DNA from: Kurthia sibirica
Lineage (GTDB): Bacteria > Bacillota > Bacilli > Bacillales_A > Planococcaceae
Direction: 5' to 3'
DNA: 64,000 nucleotides
NCBI RefSeq assembly: GCF_003143975.1
Contig: NZ_QFVR01000009.1
Location: 62,001 to 126,000, forward strand
Shown: positions 16,052 through 24,025 of the stretch, in pieces
How the letters are laid out: each line of letters starts with the position of its first letter
How positions within the stretch are numbered: position 1 is the first letter of the stretch
The notes under the pieces: model-generated
Told to the model about the DNA's origin: nothing
What the model saw: the letters and a program-made list of their open reading frames with translations, nothing else
Databases searched by the model: none
Program-made: the position numbers and the translations under genes

Positions 16052-17248
16052 ATGGATTTCGCATTTTCGGCAAAGGAAGAAGCATTTCGTACGGAGCTTA
16101 GAACATGGTTGGAAAATAATTTACCACAAGGGTGGCTAGATGGTACTTTCCCACTTGTGAAAGATACGAAGGACTATGAGTTATTTTTAAGGCAGTGGCA
16201 AAATCAACTGTATGAAGGAGGTTGGGCAGCCATTGCATGGCCAAAAAAATATGGTGGACGTGATGCTACGCTCATGGAAGAAATTGTTTATCACCAAGAA
16301 ATGGTACGTGTAAATGCACCTGCACTAGTCAATTATGTTGGTATTCATATGGTTGGTCCAACATTAATTCATATTGGAACAGAAGAACAACGGGCGCGTT
16401 ATTTGAAAAAAATACTAACAGGTGAAGAAGTATGGTGTCAAGGATATTCAGAGCCTAATGCAGGTTCTGATGTGGCAGCAATTCAAACTGCTGCAGTGAA
16501 AGATGGGGAGCAATGGGTGATCAATGGTCAAAAAGTATGGACGAGCTTTGGTCATATGGCTGACAAATGTTTTCTCGTAACCCGTACAGCTAAATTTGAA
16601 AAAAAACATAAAGGCATTACATGTTTTTTAGCAGATATGCATCAAGAAGGAGTCGAAGTTGTACCGATTATTTCAATGGATGGTCATCATGACTTTAATG
16701 AAGTGTACTTAAATGATGCCAAAGCAACAGATGCCGAGATTATTGGGGAGGTAGATGAAGGCTGGCGTGTCATTATTGCATTATTAATGCATGAAAGGAC
16801 AGGAATTGGGGCACAGGTATTCACATTGGAACAACAATTTAATGAACTTGTTGATCTGGCAAGACAGGCAACTGAAGATGGAGAAAGCCTGTTGACAAAA
16901 CAAGCCGTACGTAAAAGTTTAATGGATTTGTATATGAAAACACGTGGCTCTTTATTAAATTATTATCGCAATTTAACCAAATCATTAAAAACAGGTCAAC
17001 CAGGGGCAGAAGGCTCGATGGATAAATTATTAGTAAGTGAATTAACGAAGCAATTGCTCGCGCAATCGATTTCGATTCAAGGTCACCAAGGTTTGCTATG
17101 GAAAGATGATGCAGTAGTAGGGAAATCGTATTGGCAAGATAATTACTTGTACTCGTTTGGCCAAACAATTGGTGGAGGTACGAGTGAAATTCAGAAAAAT
17201 ACAATCGCAGAGCGCATTTTAGGACTGCCAAAAGATATGGGTCGATAA
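16052..17248 (+). CDS. Acyl-CoA dehydrogenase, subunit A (TSEIQ half)
   Basis: A 398-aa acyl-CoA dehydrogenase fold (N-terminal helical, middle beta with YSEPNAGSDVAAIQT and WVINGQKVWTSFGH, C-terminal helical). It keeps the C-terminal GGGTSEIQKNTIAERILG motif, but at the place of the FAD-contacting R-x-QFG-PI motif of helix G it reads MDLYMKTRGSLLNYYRN. The following gene has the opposite pattern. This matches the alpha2-beta2 ChsE-type dehydrogenases, in which FAD sites form between unlike subunits. Start ATG 16052 follows AAGGGGGAAAC. Confidence 0.88.
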   Translation: MDFAFSAKEEAFRTELRTWLENNLPQGWLDGTFPLVKDTKDYELFLRQWQNQLYEGGWAAIAWPKKYGGRDATLMEEIVYHQEMVRVNAPALVNYVGIHMVGPTLIHIGTEEQRARYLKKILTGEEVWCQGYSEPNAGSDVAAIQTAAVKDGEQWVINGQKVWTSFGHMADKCFLVTRTAKFEKKHKGITCFLADMHQEGVEVVPIISMDGHHDFNEVYLNDAKATDAEIIGEVDEGWRVIIALLMHERTGIGAQVFTLEQQFNELVDLARQATEDGESLLTKQAVRKSLMDLYMKTRGSLLNYYRNLTKSLKTGQPGAEGSMDKLLVSELTKQLLAQSISIQGHQGLLWKDDAVVGKSYWQDNYLYSFGQTIGGGTSEIQKNTIAERILGLPKDMGR

Positions 17249-17269
17249 TCGAAGGGATGGTGGACAATA

Positions 17270-18388
17270 ATGGACTTTTCATTGAGTGAAGAACAGGAAA
17301 TGTTTCGTAATTATGTACGAAAATATTTGAATGATTTAGAGCAAACAAAAATTGCACGAAATTATTTAGAAGGTAATGATGTGGCCTTGAAATCCGCAAT
17401 GGATGGATTAGCGGAGCTTGGTTGCATGTCTTTAAATATTGAAGAGCAATACGGTGGCATGGCATTAGCAGCATTGGATTTAGTGCCTATTTATGAGGAG
17501 ATTGGTGCTGTATTATTGCCGGGGTTACTGCTAGAAACCTTGTCATTGGTAGTGCCGCTACTTCAAAAATATGGTACGAAAGAGCAGCAGGAAAAGCATT
17601 TACCAAAAATTGCTGCAGGTCAAGAAACATGGACGATTGCTTGGTTGGAATCCAATAGCTCCTATCGACCAGCAGGCGTACAATTCAATGCTGAAAATGG
17701 GCTGTTAAATGGCAAAAAAATACTTGTACCAGATGCAGCAATAGCAGATTATACACTTGTTGTGGCACGTACGACAGCTGGTAGAGAGATTGCTGGGATC
17801 ACACTCATTATCGTACCGACTTCTGAATTATCTGTACAACCCCAATTAAATATTGATGCAACGCGGAAATCAGCTGCTCTTGTAGCAACAGCTATTCCTT
17901 ATGATACAACGCAGATACTAGGTACGATGGATACTGGTTGGGGAATTTTGCAAGAAGGATTGTTGGCGTTTAATGCCGCATTATCTTCAACGATTGTAGG
18001 TAGCTTGGATAAACTCGTAGCAATGGTGACAGAATATGCTAATATTCGAGAACAATTTGGTCAACCAATTGGACGCTTTCAAGCGATTAAACATCGAATT
18101 GTCGATATGAAAATGGAATTAGAAACAGCTAGATCATTATCGCATTATGCAAACTGGGCATATGATACACACGCACCAGATCGAGTAGAGGCCATTGCAT
18201 CTGCGAGGATTTATGCGACGGAAGCCTTCAATAAACTGGCCGACCATAGCGTTCAAATTCATGGTGGTATTGGTTTTACGGAAGAGTTGGATTGTCATCT
18301 TTTCGTTAAACGAGCACGTTTTTATGAAAATTATTTAGGTAGTACAGAGCAATACTACGAGCAAGCTGCAACTGCGTTAGGCTGGTAG
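17270..18388 (+). CDS. Acyl-CoA dehydrogenase, subunit B (REQFG half)
   Basis: A 372-aa acyl-CoA dehydrogenase paralogue. It keeps IREQFGQPIGRFQAIKHRIV and QIHGGIGFTEELD, which bind FAD, but ends ARFYENYLGSTEQYYEQ without a GGTSEIQ motif. Its middle domain is poor in the usual SEP-x-AGSD residues (IAWLESNSSYRPAG). It should therefore work only with the partner encoded upstream (21 bases apart). Expected reaction: alpha-beta desaturation of the acyl-CoA, with electrons passed to electron-transfer flavoprotein, which is not encoded in this window. Confidence 0.88.
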   Translation: MDFSLSEEQEMFRNYVRKYLNDLEQTKIARNYLEGNDVALKSAMDGLAELGCMSLNIEEQYGGMALAALDLVPIYEEIGAVLLPGLLLETLSLVVPLLQKYGTKEQQEKHLPKIAAGQETWTIAWLESNSSYRPAGVQFNAENGLLNGKKILVPDAAIADYTLVVARTTAGREIAGITLIIVPTSELSVQPQLNIDATRKSAALVATAIPYDTTQILGTMDTGWGILQEGLLAFNAALSSTIVGSLDKLVAMVTEYANIREQFGQPIGRFQAIKHRIVDMKMELETARSLSHYANWAYDTHAPDRVEAIASARIYATEAFNKLADHSVQIHGGIGFTEELDCHLFVKRARFYENYLGSTEQYYEQAATALGW

Positions 18389-18406
18389 AAAAAAGGAGAG
18401 AATAGA

Positions 18407-19885
18407 ATGGAAATGACAAAAAAAGAACTTATTTTATCGAACATAATTCACGGTGAGCAGCAGCCACCTTCTAGTCAATCCTATTTCGATAGTGTCAATC
18501 CTTCGACAGGTTCCGTATTTGCTAAAATACCTGCAAGTAATAAAGACGATGTTGACGCTGCTGTATATTCGGCAGTTGAAGGTGCCAGCAGTTGGGGCAA
18601 ATTGACATCAGCTGTACGTGCCGATTATTTACGTCAAATCCATGACCATATTTTACTGCATGGGCAAGAACTAGCAAAGCTAGAAACAGTAGATAATGGC
18701 TGGGTAATCCGCGAAACAGAATATGGTTTAATCCCTAGTTTAGCAAGTATTTGGTTGGATGCCATCAACGCAGCTATTAGTGGGACAAAGGGTGAAACAA
18801 TAAACGCTGGTGAAGATATTGTAGCGTATACAATTCGTGAGCCATATGGTGTCGTTGCTGCCATTATTCCTTGGAATGCACCACTGTTTACTTTTACAAT
18901 AAAAGCAGCATATGCATTAGCAGCAGGAAATAGCATCGTTGTTAAACCTTCTGAGCTAGCAGCTGTATCTTCTCTAAGGTATGGTGAGCTAATCAACGAA
19001 ATTTTACCACCCGGTGTGCTGAATGTAATAAGTGGTGATGGCAAAGATGTAGGAGCTCATTTAGTGAGCCACCCTCTCGTCGACAAAATATCTTTAACCG
19101 GTTCTGGCGCAACTGCAAGTGCTATTGCTCGATCGACGGCCGATTCTCCAAAATCTATGATTTTAGAATTAGGTGGAAAATCACCACATATTATTTTTGA
19201 TGATGCCGCTATACAACAAGCAGCATTTGGTTTGACACTCAATGGTATTTTCACAGGAAATGCCGGGCAGTTATGTGTAGGAGGTTCGAGAATTTATGTG
19301 CAACGAGGTATTTATGACGAAGTAATCGCCGCAGTGCGTCAAATCGTTTCAGCTGAAATACCACTTGGTGATACAGAAAATCCACTTTCTGCTATGGGAC
19401 CCATCGCCAACGCAGCACATTACAATAAGGTACGCTCCTATATTGAGCTGGCAAAAGAAGAAGGTGCAAAAGTACTTATAGGTGGTCACTCAGGAGGTGA
19501 GGTAGTACATCCAGACAACCCAAAACTTGCACATGGCTATTGGTTGGAGCCGACTCTACTTGAAGTAACATCGAATAAATTAAGAATTTGCCAAGAAGAA
19601 GTATTTGGTCCTGTTGCGACAATTCAAGTATTTGATACAGAAGAAGAAGTACTAGCATTAGCAAATGATACGGAATTCGGATTGGGAGCCGGACTTTGGA
19701 CGAATGATTTACATCGTGCAAATCGATTAATTCGTCAAATTAAATCTGGGAGTGTTTGGGTGAATGATTTTCGTCGTGTAGGACCAGAATTACCATTTGG
19801 TGGATTTAAAAAATCTGGTTTTGGTACAGATTCGGTAGCAGAGTTTACAAGAAATAAAACAGTATATGTAAAAATTAATCAATAG
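18407..19885 (+). CDS. Aldehyde dehydrogenase (NAD(P)-dependent)
   Basis: A 492-aa ALDH-superfamily enzyme. Seen: IPWNAPLFTFTIKAAYALAAGNSIVVKPSE (cofactor region), catalytic Glu in LELGGKSPHII, catalytic Cys in GNAGQLCVGGSRI, and LPFGGFKKSGFGTD near the end. It is the last gene of the acid-degradation operon and could oxidise an aldehyde intermediate to the acid that the first-encoded synthetase turns into a CoA ester. ATG 18407 follows AAAGGAGAG; ATG 18413 is a close alternative. Confidence 0.9.
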   Translation: MEMTKKELILSNIIHGEQQPPSSQSYFDSVNPSTGSVFAKIPASNKDDVDAAVYSAVEGASSWGKLTSAVRADYLRQIHDHILLHGQELAKLETVDNGWVIRETEYGLIPSLASIWLDAINAAISGTKGETINAGEDIVAYTIREPYGVVAAIIPWNAPLFTFTIKAAYALAAGNSIVVKPSELAAVSSLRYGELINEILPPGVLNVISGDGKDVGAHLVSHPLVDKISLTGSGATASAIARSTADSPKSMILELGGKSPHIIFDDAAIQQAAFGLTLNGIFTGNAGQLCVGGSRIYVQRGIYDEVIAAVRQIVSAEIPLGDTENPLSAMGPIANAAHYNKVRSYIELAKEEGAKVLIGGHSGGEVVHPDNPKLAHGYWLEPTLLEVTSNKLRICQEEVFGPVATIQVFDTEEEVLALANDTEFGLGAGLWTNDLHRANRLIRQIKSGSVWVNDFRRVGPELPFGGFKKSGFGTDSVAEFTRNKTVYVKINQ

Positions 19886-19911
19886 AGCTATTTTTAAACG
19901 ACCTTCAATGA

Positions 19912-19949
19912 AGAAAACCAACTATTTTCGCCAATAGTTGGTTTTTTTG
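19912..19949. terminator. Bidirectional terminator between two convergent genes
   Basis: AAAACCAACTATT / AATAGTTGGTTTTTTT with a 6-base loop. It can end both the plus-strand operon and the minus-strand hydrolase gene, whose stop codon touches it. Confidence 0.85.
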
Positions 19950-20924
19950 CTAATTTATATGATTGATTTGTTGCTGATGTTGCAAAGGGTAACGAATAAT
20001 TTTTGAACAATCTATTAGTTCATGGAAAAGGTGAACAGCAACTATTTGGCTATTATTATATAATTTATAATAATAGATGCCTTCATCCATATTACAACAC
20101 GATGAATAGAGAGTGTATTCATACACATGTGGTGATATTTCACAAGCACCCATCGGCATTGCTACAGACTGCAATAAGTGGAAAAACTGAGAGACACTAA
20201 GGTTTTCAGTGGTTGGTTTAACCGCATTAAATTTCATGAAAGTGGCACGTATGAAACGTGAAGCCGATGAGAGATCACCAGGTAAACCAATAGCACCCAT
20301 ACCACGGCTATATGCAGGTAAATCAATTTTATTTGACAAAGAGTTGGTCGGATTACTAGCACTTAATTGTCGATAATTAGATAAGTTAAGGCGATGAAAA
20401 TCAAATGTCGGATTATTGGTTAAAATACCGATATCATTTTGAAATACATGCAAGCCATCCTTTGTTGATTCGACAACAATAGCTTGCTGTTGATCAGCTA
20501 TAATCCAGTGTAAAGGTGCTAACGGTAGCGAGGCATTAAATGGGATATCTACTAAGTTGATAGTTGTCAGAGCATGTCGAGCTTCATCAACTGTCGCAAA
20601 GTTAGCTAATATATACGGTATAAATTCAAAAGGGGAGATATTGTCTTTTTTATCGTGTAGTGGGAAAAAGTGAGCATTATCGGGAAAGTTCAAACCGGCC
20701 ATACTCAGACCTTTTTCGTTAGTAGCATCAAAATAGAGAGGGTAATCATCCACTACAGTAGCCATACCAATCATTGCAAAATGAGTTGTTGCCGACGGCA
20801 TTTTTCTAAAGTGAAAAGGATAATTTCTTGGTGTGATGACAATTTCTTCATTATAAGACAATTCTACATCTAAATTACGACCAAAATAGTGACTACTACT
20901 GTTGAAAGTAAGTGCTGTACACAT
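19950..20924 (-). CDS. Choloylglycine hydrolase family (bile salt hydrolase-like) enzyme
   Basis: A 324-aa N-terminal-nucleophile hydrolase of linear amides. Active-site residues expected for the family are in place: Cys2 (freed by removal of Met1), Arg16 and Asp19 in FGRNLDVE, Asn79 in AGLNFP, Asn in TNNPTFDF and Arg in SRFIRATF. Asn79 is the residue found in bile salt hydrolases; penicillin V acylases often have Tyr there. Substrate is still uncertain: family members also cleave penicillin V or acyl-homoserine lactones. No signal peptide, so cytoplasmic. Excellent ribosome site (AAAGGAGG). It faces the acid-degradation operon tail to tail. Confidence 0.9.
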   Translation of the reverse strand: MCTALTFNSSSHYFGRNLDVELSYNEEIVITPRNYPFHFRKMPSATTHFAMIGMATVVDDYPLYFDATNEKGLSMAGLNFPDNAHFFPLHDKKDNISPFEFIPYILANFATVDEARHALTTINLVDIPFNASLPLAPLHWIIADQQQAIVVESTKDGLHVFQNDIGILTNNPTFDFHRLNLSNYRQLSASNPTNSLSNKIDLPAYSRGMGAIGLPGDLSSASRFIRATFMKFNAVKPTTENLSVSQFFHLLQSVAMPMGACEISPHVYEYTLYSSCCNMDEGIYYYKLYNNSQIVAVHLFHELIDCSKIIRYPLQHQQQINHIN

Positions 20925-20995
20925 TGTTTATTCCTCCTTTAAAATAAAACTGCTATACGGTCAATAAAATTAGCCCTATAGCAGTAGTCCTAATT

Positions 20996-21532
20996 CTATT
21001 TTTCTGAAAACCAAGCTTTAAACTTAACTGCAATGACTGACAAAACAATTCCTTGGAAAAGGAAAAAGAGTCCGACAATAAGTGTAAAGCTAAGTGCTGA
21101 ATAAATGGGGCGGATGAGTAACAGTACACTTAATGCTAAACTTACGAGTGATAAGATGAGTAGAAACCAGAAACCAAAGCCCTTTTTTACTGTGAAAAAA
21201 CGAAGGGAAAATAAGGTTGCTAAAGCTTCAAATGCAAACCAAATAGCGAATAAAACGCCGATGAAAACACTGCCGAAATAGTTGTTGAATAGCAGGAGGA
21301 TTCCGAGTAATAAAATAAATATGCCTGACAATAATAAACTGAAGTCAGCCTTCCTACCTCCTTTTTTAAGACGGAAGTACATGAATAAGTCACTGACACC
21401 CTTAATTAATGCTAGAATACCAGCAATAATAATCATCGTACGTAAAGCAAATTCTGGTTTAATGAGAAATACGAAACCAATAGCAATAAATAAAATACCG
21501 ATAAAAATGGCATAATTACTTGGTTTTTTCAT
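20996..21532 (-). CDS. HdeD/DUF308 membrane protein
   Basis: A 178-aa protein with six hydrophobic segments and pairs of DUF308-type repeats (GILFIAIGFVFLIKPEFALRTM, GIFILLLGILLLF). DUF308 proteins are often linked to acid or envelope stress but have no settled function. The start at 21532 has GGGAGTG upstream; a longer frame to 21577 has no ribosome site. It lies 13 bases after the DUF218 gene, so both are one unit. Confidence 0.85.
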   Translation of the reverse strand: MKKPSNYAIFIGILFIAIGFVFLIKPEFALRTMIIIAGILALIKGVSDLFMYFRLKKGGRKADFSLLLSGIFILLLGILLLFNNYFGSVFIGVLFAIWFAFEALATLFSLRFFTVKKGFGFWFLLILSLVSLALSVLLLIRPIYSALSFTLIVGLFFLFQGIVLSVIAVKFKAWFSEK

Positions 21533-21545
21533 TGAAATCACTCCC

Positions 21546-22592
21546 TTAAAGTAGTTGATTGAGCAGTAAAAAGACAAATAATAGAGCTAAAAAACAACCA
21601 TGCAATCGACGTTTCATGACAATATAACCGATAAACTCACGAATAAATGCAGTAGGTATATAATAGAATTTGGTTTTCCCACCGATACCAAATGCACGGA
21701 TCGATTGTTGTTGTGCAATTTTACCGGCACGTAGCAAATGATAAGAACTTGTGGCAAGTGCTATGTGACAAGCTGAAAAACCTGTTATACCATCTTGATC
21801 AATTGCTTTTTTCTCTGCAAACTGAAAATTTTCAGCCGTTGTAGTTGATTCGTCTTCCAAGTAAATTCGTATATCATGACCATAATATGTCACAATATAA
21901 TCATGCATCGCTTGCGCCTCTGAGATAGTCTCATCGACCCCTTGTCCACCACAAACAATAATTGTTGCAGCCTTATTTTTCGTACGTAGTTGGCGTATAT
22001 AAAAACGCATAGCTGCATCAATACGACCAGCTAATAGAGGTGTCACTTGATTTTTGTTTAAGCCTGCACCTAAGACTAAAATATAGTCCATTTTCTGTGT
22101 CGTGGGCATGTATTTATAAAGGACAGCCGTACACGTATAAATAATGAAAATGGTGACTATATATGTAATGCTTGCGCTGACGAAGGTTGTAATTAATCGA
22201 ATTGTCGCATGATCTTTAAAGTAATGATTTAAAATCATTAAGAGAATTTCAATACTAATTGCTGCAACTAACGTTAAAACAGGTAATAGATTAGCAATCG
22301 ATTTTCTTTCATGTTTTAAGACAGTATGCGTATTAATAATAATACCAACGATTAAAATAACAATCCAAAATAGTGAGAAAAATAAGAATACAATGATAAA
22401 TGGCAACATTAAATAGATTGCGAGCTGTTCATCGTAACGAGCAAATAACATGAAAAGTAATAGTAAAAATTGAATAAGCGTGGCGCCAAAGAAAATCGTC
22501 ATAAATAAACTAGTTGGGTTTCTTTTTTGAATGATCAACGATAAAATCAGCGTCATACATAAAGTTATGCACAATAATATAACAAAATTCAC
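21546..22592 (-). CDS. DUF218 (YdcF/SanA/ElyC-like) membrane protein
   Basis: A 348-aa protein: about four to five N-terminal membrane segments (1-150), then a cytoplasmic or outer DUF218 domain (from about 168: DYILVLGAGLNKNQVTPLLAGRIDAAM, VCGGQGVDETISEAQAMHDYI, LEDESTTTAENFQFA). The conserved E-x-S-T-T-T-x-E-N-x-x-F loop is intact. The family is tied to envelope integrity and polysaccharide precursors in other bacteria. Start is GTG after AAGGAGGT. Confidence 0.88.
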   Translation of the reverse strand: MNFVILLCITLCMTLILSLIIQKRNPTSLFMTIFFGATLIQFLLLLFMLFARYDEQLAIYLMLPFIIVFLFFSLFWIVILIVGIIINTHTVLKHERKSIANLLPVLTLVAAISIEILLMILNHYFKDHATIRLITTFVSASITYIVTIFIIYTCTAVLYKYMPTTQKMDYILVLGAGLNKNQVTPLLAGRIDAAMRFYIRQLRTKNKAATIIVCGGQGVDETISEAQAMHDYIVTYYGHDIRIYLEDESTTTAENFQFAEKKAIDQDGITGFSACHIALATSSYHLLRAGKIAQQQSIRAFGIGGKTKFYYIPTAFIREFIGYIVMKRRLHGCFLALLFVFLLLNQLL

Positions 22593-22762
22593 GGTATACC
22601 TCCTTAATTAATTGATTAATTATAACGTGAAAAAGTTATATAATTATCATTTTCACTGAATTTGTTAATTTCAAACAATTTTTTAATAAAAATCAGTCAT
22701 TGGTCTAAAGAAAATTTTACTAAAGCTTGCTAAAATAGCATGAAGAATGGGGGATGACTGAC

Positions 22763-23443
22763 ATGCATATAGAAAAAATAGTATTGGAAACAAAAAAAAT
22801 AAAGCAGCTCGTATCTTTTTATAAAGATGTATTGGGTGTAAAAATTATTGCACAAAGCAGTACATTTTTTGCTATGGAAATTGGACAAACAATTGTTGAA
22901 TTTATTGCAACGCAAGCGCCTGAAGAGCCTTACTATCATGTGGCAATTAATATTCCATCAAATAAGTTTGCTGAGGCAAAGCAGTGGGCAAAGCAACTTG
23001 TTGAATTGACGTGGGAAGATGGACAGGATGAAATAATATTTGATTCTTGGCATGCAAAATCCTGCTATTTTGATGATCCAGCAGGTAATATTATCGAATT
23101 GATTTCCAAAGAAAAATTAAATCGCCCCAGTTTCGAAACTTTTTCGGCCCAGTCTTTTATTGACGTTAGTGAAATTGGACTGATTGTTACTGATGTTGAA
23201 AAAGTAGGAAAACAATTAATAGCTGAGGGGATATTAAGAAATGACGAAGGAGAAATTTCTATGTCAAATCTTAATTTTATGGGTTTATCATCGGTTGGCG
23301 TCTATTTGATTTTAAGTAAGCCAGGAAGAAGATGGATTTTTTCTACTAAAAAATCGGCAGTTTATCCTTTATCAATTACATTGGATAATAATCGAATCAT
23401 TGATGTTTTACAAGATGGTCGTGTCGTCATGAGCAAACAATAA
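22763..23443 (+). CDS. Two-domain VOC (glyoxalase/bleomycin-resistance fold) protein
   Basis: A 226-aa protein with a complete N-terminal vicinal-oxygen-chelate domain (HIEKIVLETKKIKQLVSFYKDVLGVK, CYFDDPAGNIIELI) and a second, more diverged half (ISEIGLIVTDVEKVGKQLIAEG-like). A metal-dependent enzyme or resistance protein is possible, but the substrate is unknown. The GGGGGAT ribosome site favours ATG 22763 over the in-frame ATG 22754. It is transcribed divergently from the DUF218 gene and is followed at once by an IS6-type MITE, whose inner hairpin may serve as its terminator. Confidence 0.8.
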   Translation: MHIEKIVLETKKIKQLVSFYKDVLGVKIIAQSSTFFAMEIGQTIVEFIATQAPEEPYYHVAINIPSNKFAEAKQWAKQLVELTWEDGQDEIIFDSWHAKSCYFDDPAGNIIELISKEKLNRPSFETFSAQSFIDVSEIGLIVTDVEKVGKQLIAEGILRNDEGEISMSNLNFMGLSSVGVYLILSKPGRRWIFSTKKSAVYPLSITLDNNRIIDVLQDGRVVMSKQ

Positions 23444-23469
23444 TAGTAGAATGGCTACTCTGAATAAAA

Positions 23470-23678
23470 GGTTCTGTTGCAAAGTTTAAAAAGTATAAAA
23501 AACTTCCTAAGCTATAAAAAAGTCGAAAAGATTTTCTTCTTTTCGACTTTTTTATAGAGGGCATGAACAGTTTCGAGACCTTTGATTGTCGTTGTTTAAC
23601 AGCACAAGTCCTCCTTATAACCACTATTTACAATTTCATCGTCTATTTTGACTATACATGAAACTTTGCAACAGAACC
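23470..23678. mobile_element. MITE with IS6-family ends (209 bp)
   Basis: Perfect 18-base terminal inverted repeats, GGTTCTGTTGCAAAGTTT, match the ends of IS6-family elements such as IS257/IS431. No transposase frame remains. The interior has a very strong hairpin (23515-23556: ATAAAAAAGTCGAAAAGA / TCTTTTCGACTTTTTTAT). Flanking octamers GAATAAAA and GAGTAAAG agree at 6 of 8 positions, as expected of an aged 8-bp target duplication. Another IS6 end, differing by one base, occurs at 39909. Confidence 0.8.
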
Positions 23679-24025
23679 GAGTAAAGTGAATTTAAAAATA
23701 AAATAAGAAACCAATGATGCATAAATGGATCGTAATGGTTTTATAGGTCGAATAAAAATCATGAGGAGCTATAAAGGGAGTCTTCGTCATGAATTGAAGC
23801 AAATAGCACTCTGTATAAGGAAAATAAATACTTATTTTTAAAAAAAATCATCATAACGAATTATCTTTCATATTGCTTTAAACATACAAAAAAGTAATAA
23901 TATAAGTATACGATTAGCCGATGCGTGCTAATCGTTTTTTTATATACATAGAATACGTTTATTAATAAACCTCTCTAGTCTATATATAAAACGAAAAAAT
24001 AGCTATAAGAAAGTGAGCGATTGAG
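23679..24025. other. Gene-free stretch with one terminator-like hairpin
   Basis: No open frame here looks coding. The only clear structure is a terminator-like hairpin at 23909-23942 (ACGATTAGC / GCTAATCGT plus TTTTTTT), about 85 bases upstream of the next gene. It has no obvious gene to terminate and may be a leader attenuator or a leftover of a deleted gene. Confidence 0.5.

Noticed and set aside
16839..17474. 211-codon minus-strand frame within the acyl-CoA dehydrogenase genes
   Set aside because: It is a shadow of two well-supported plus-strand genes and crosses their boundary.
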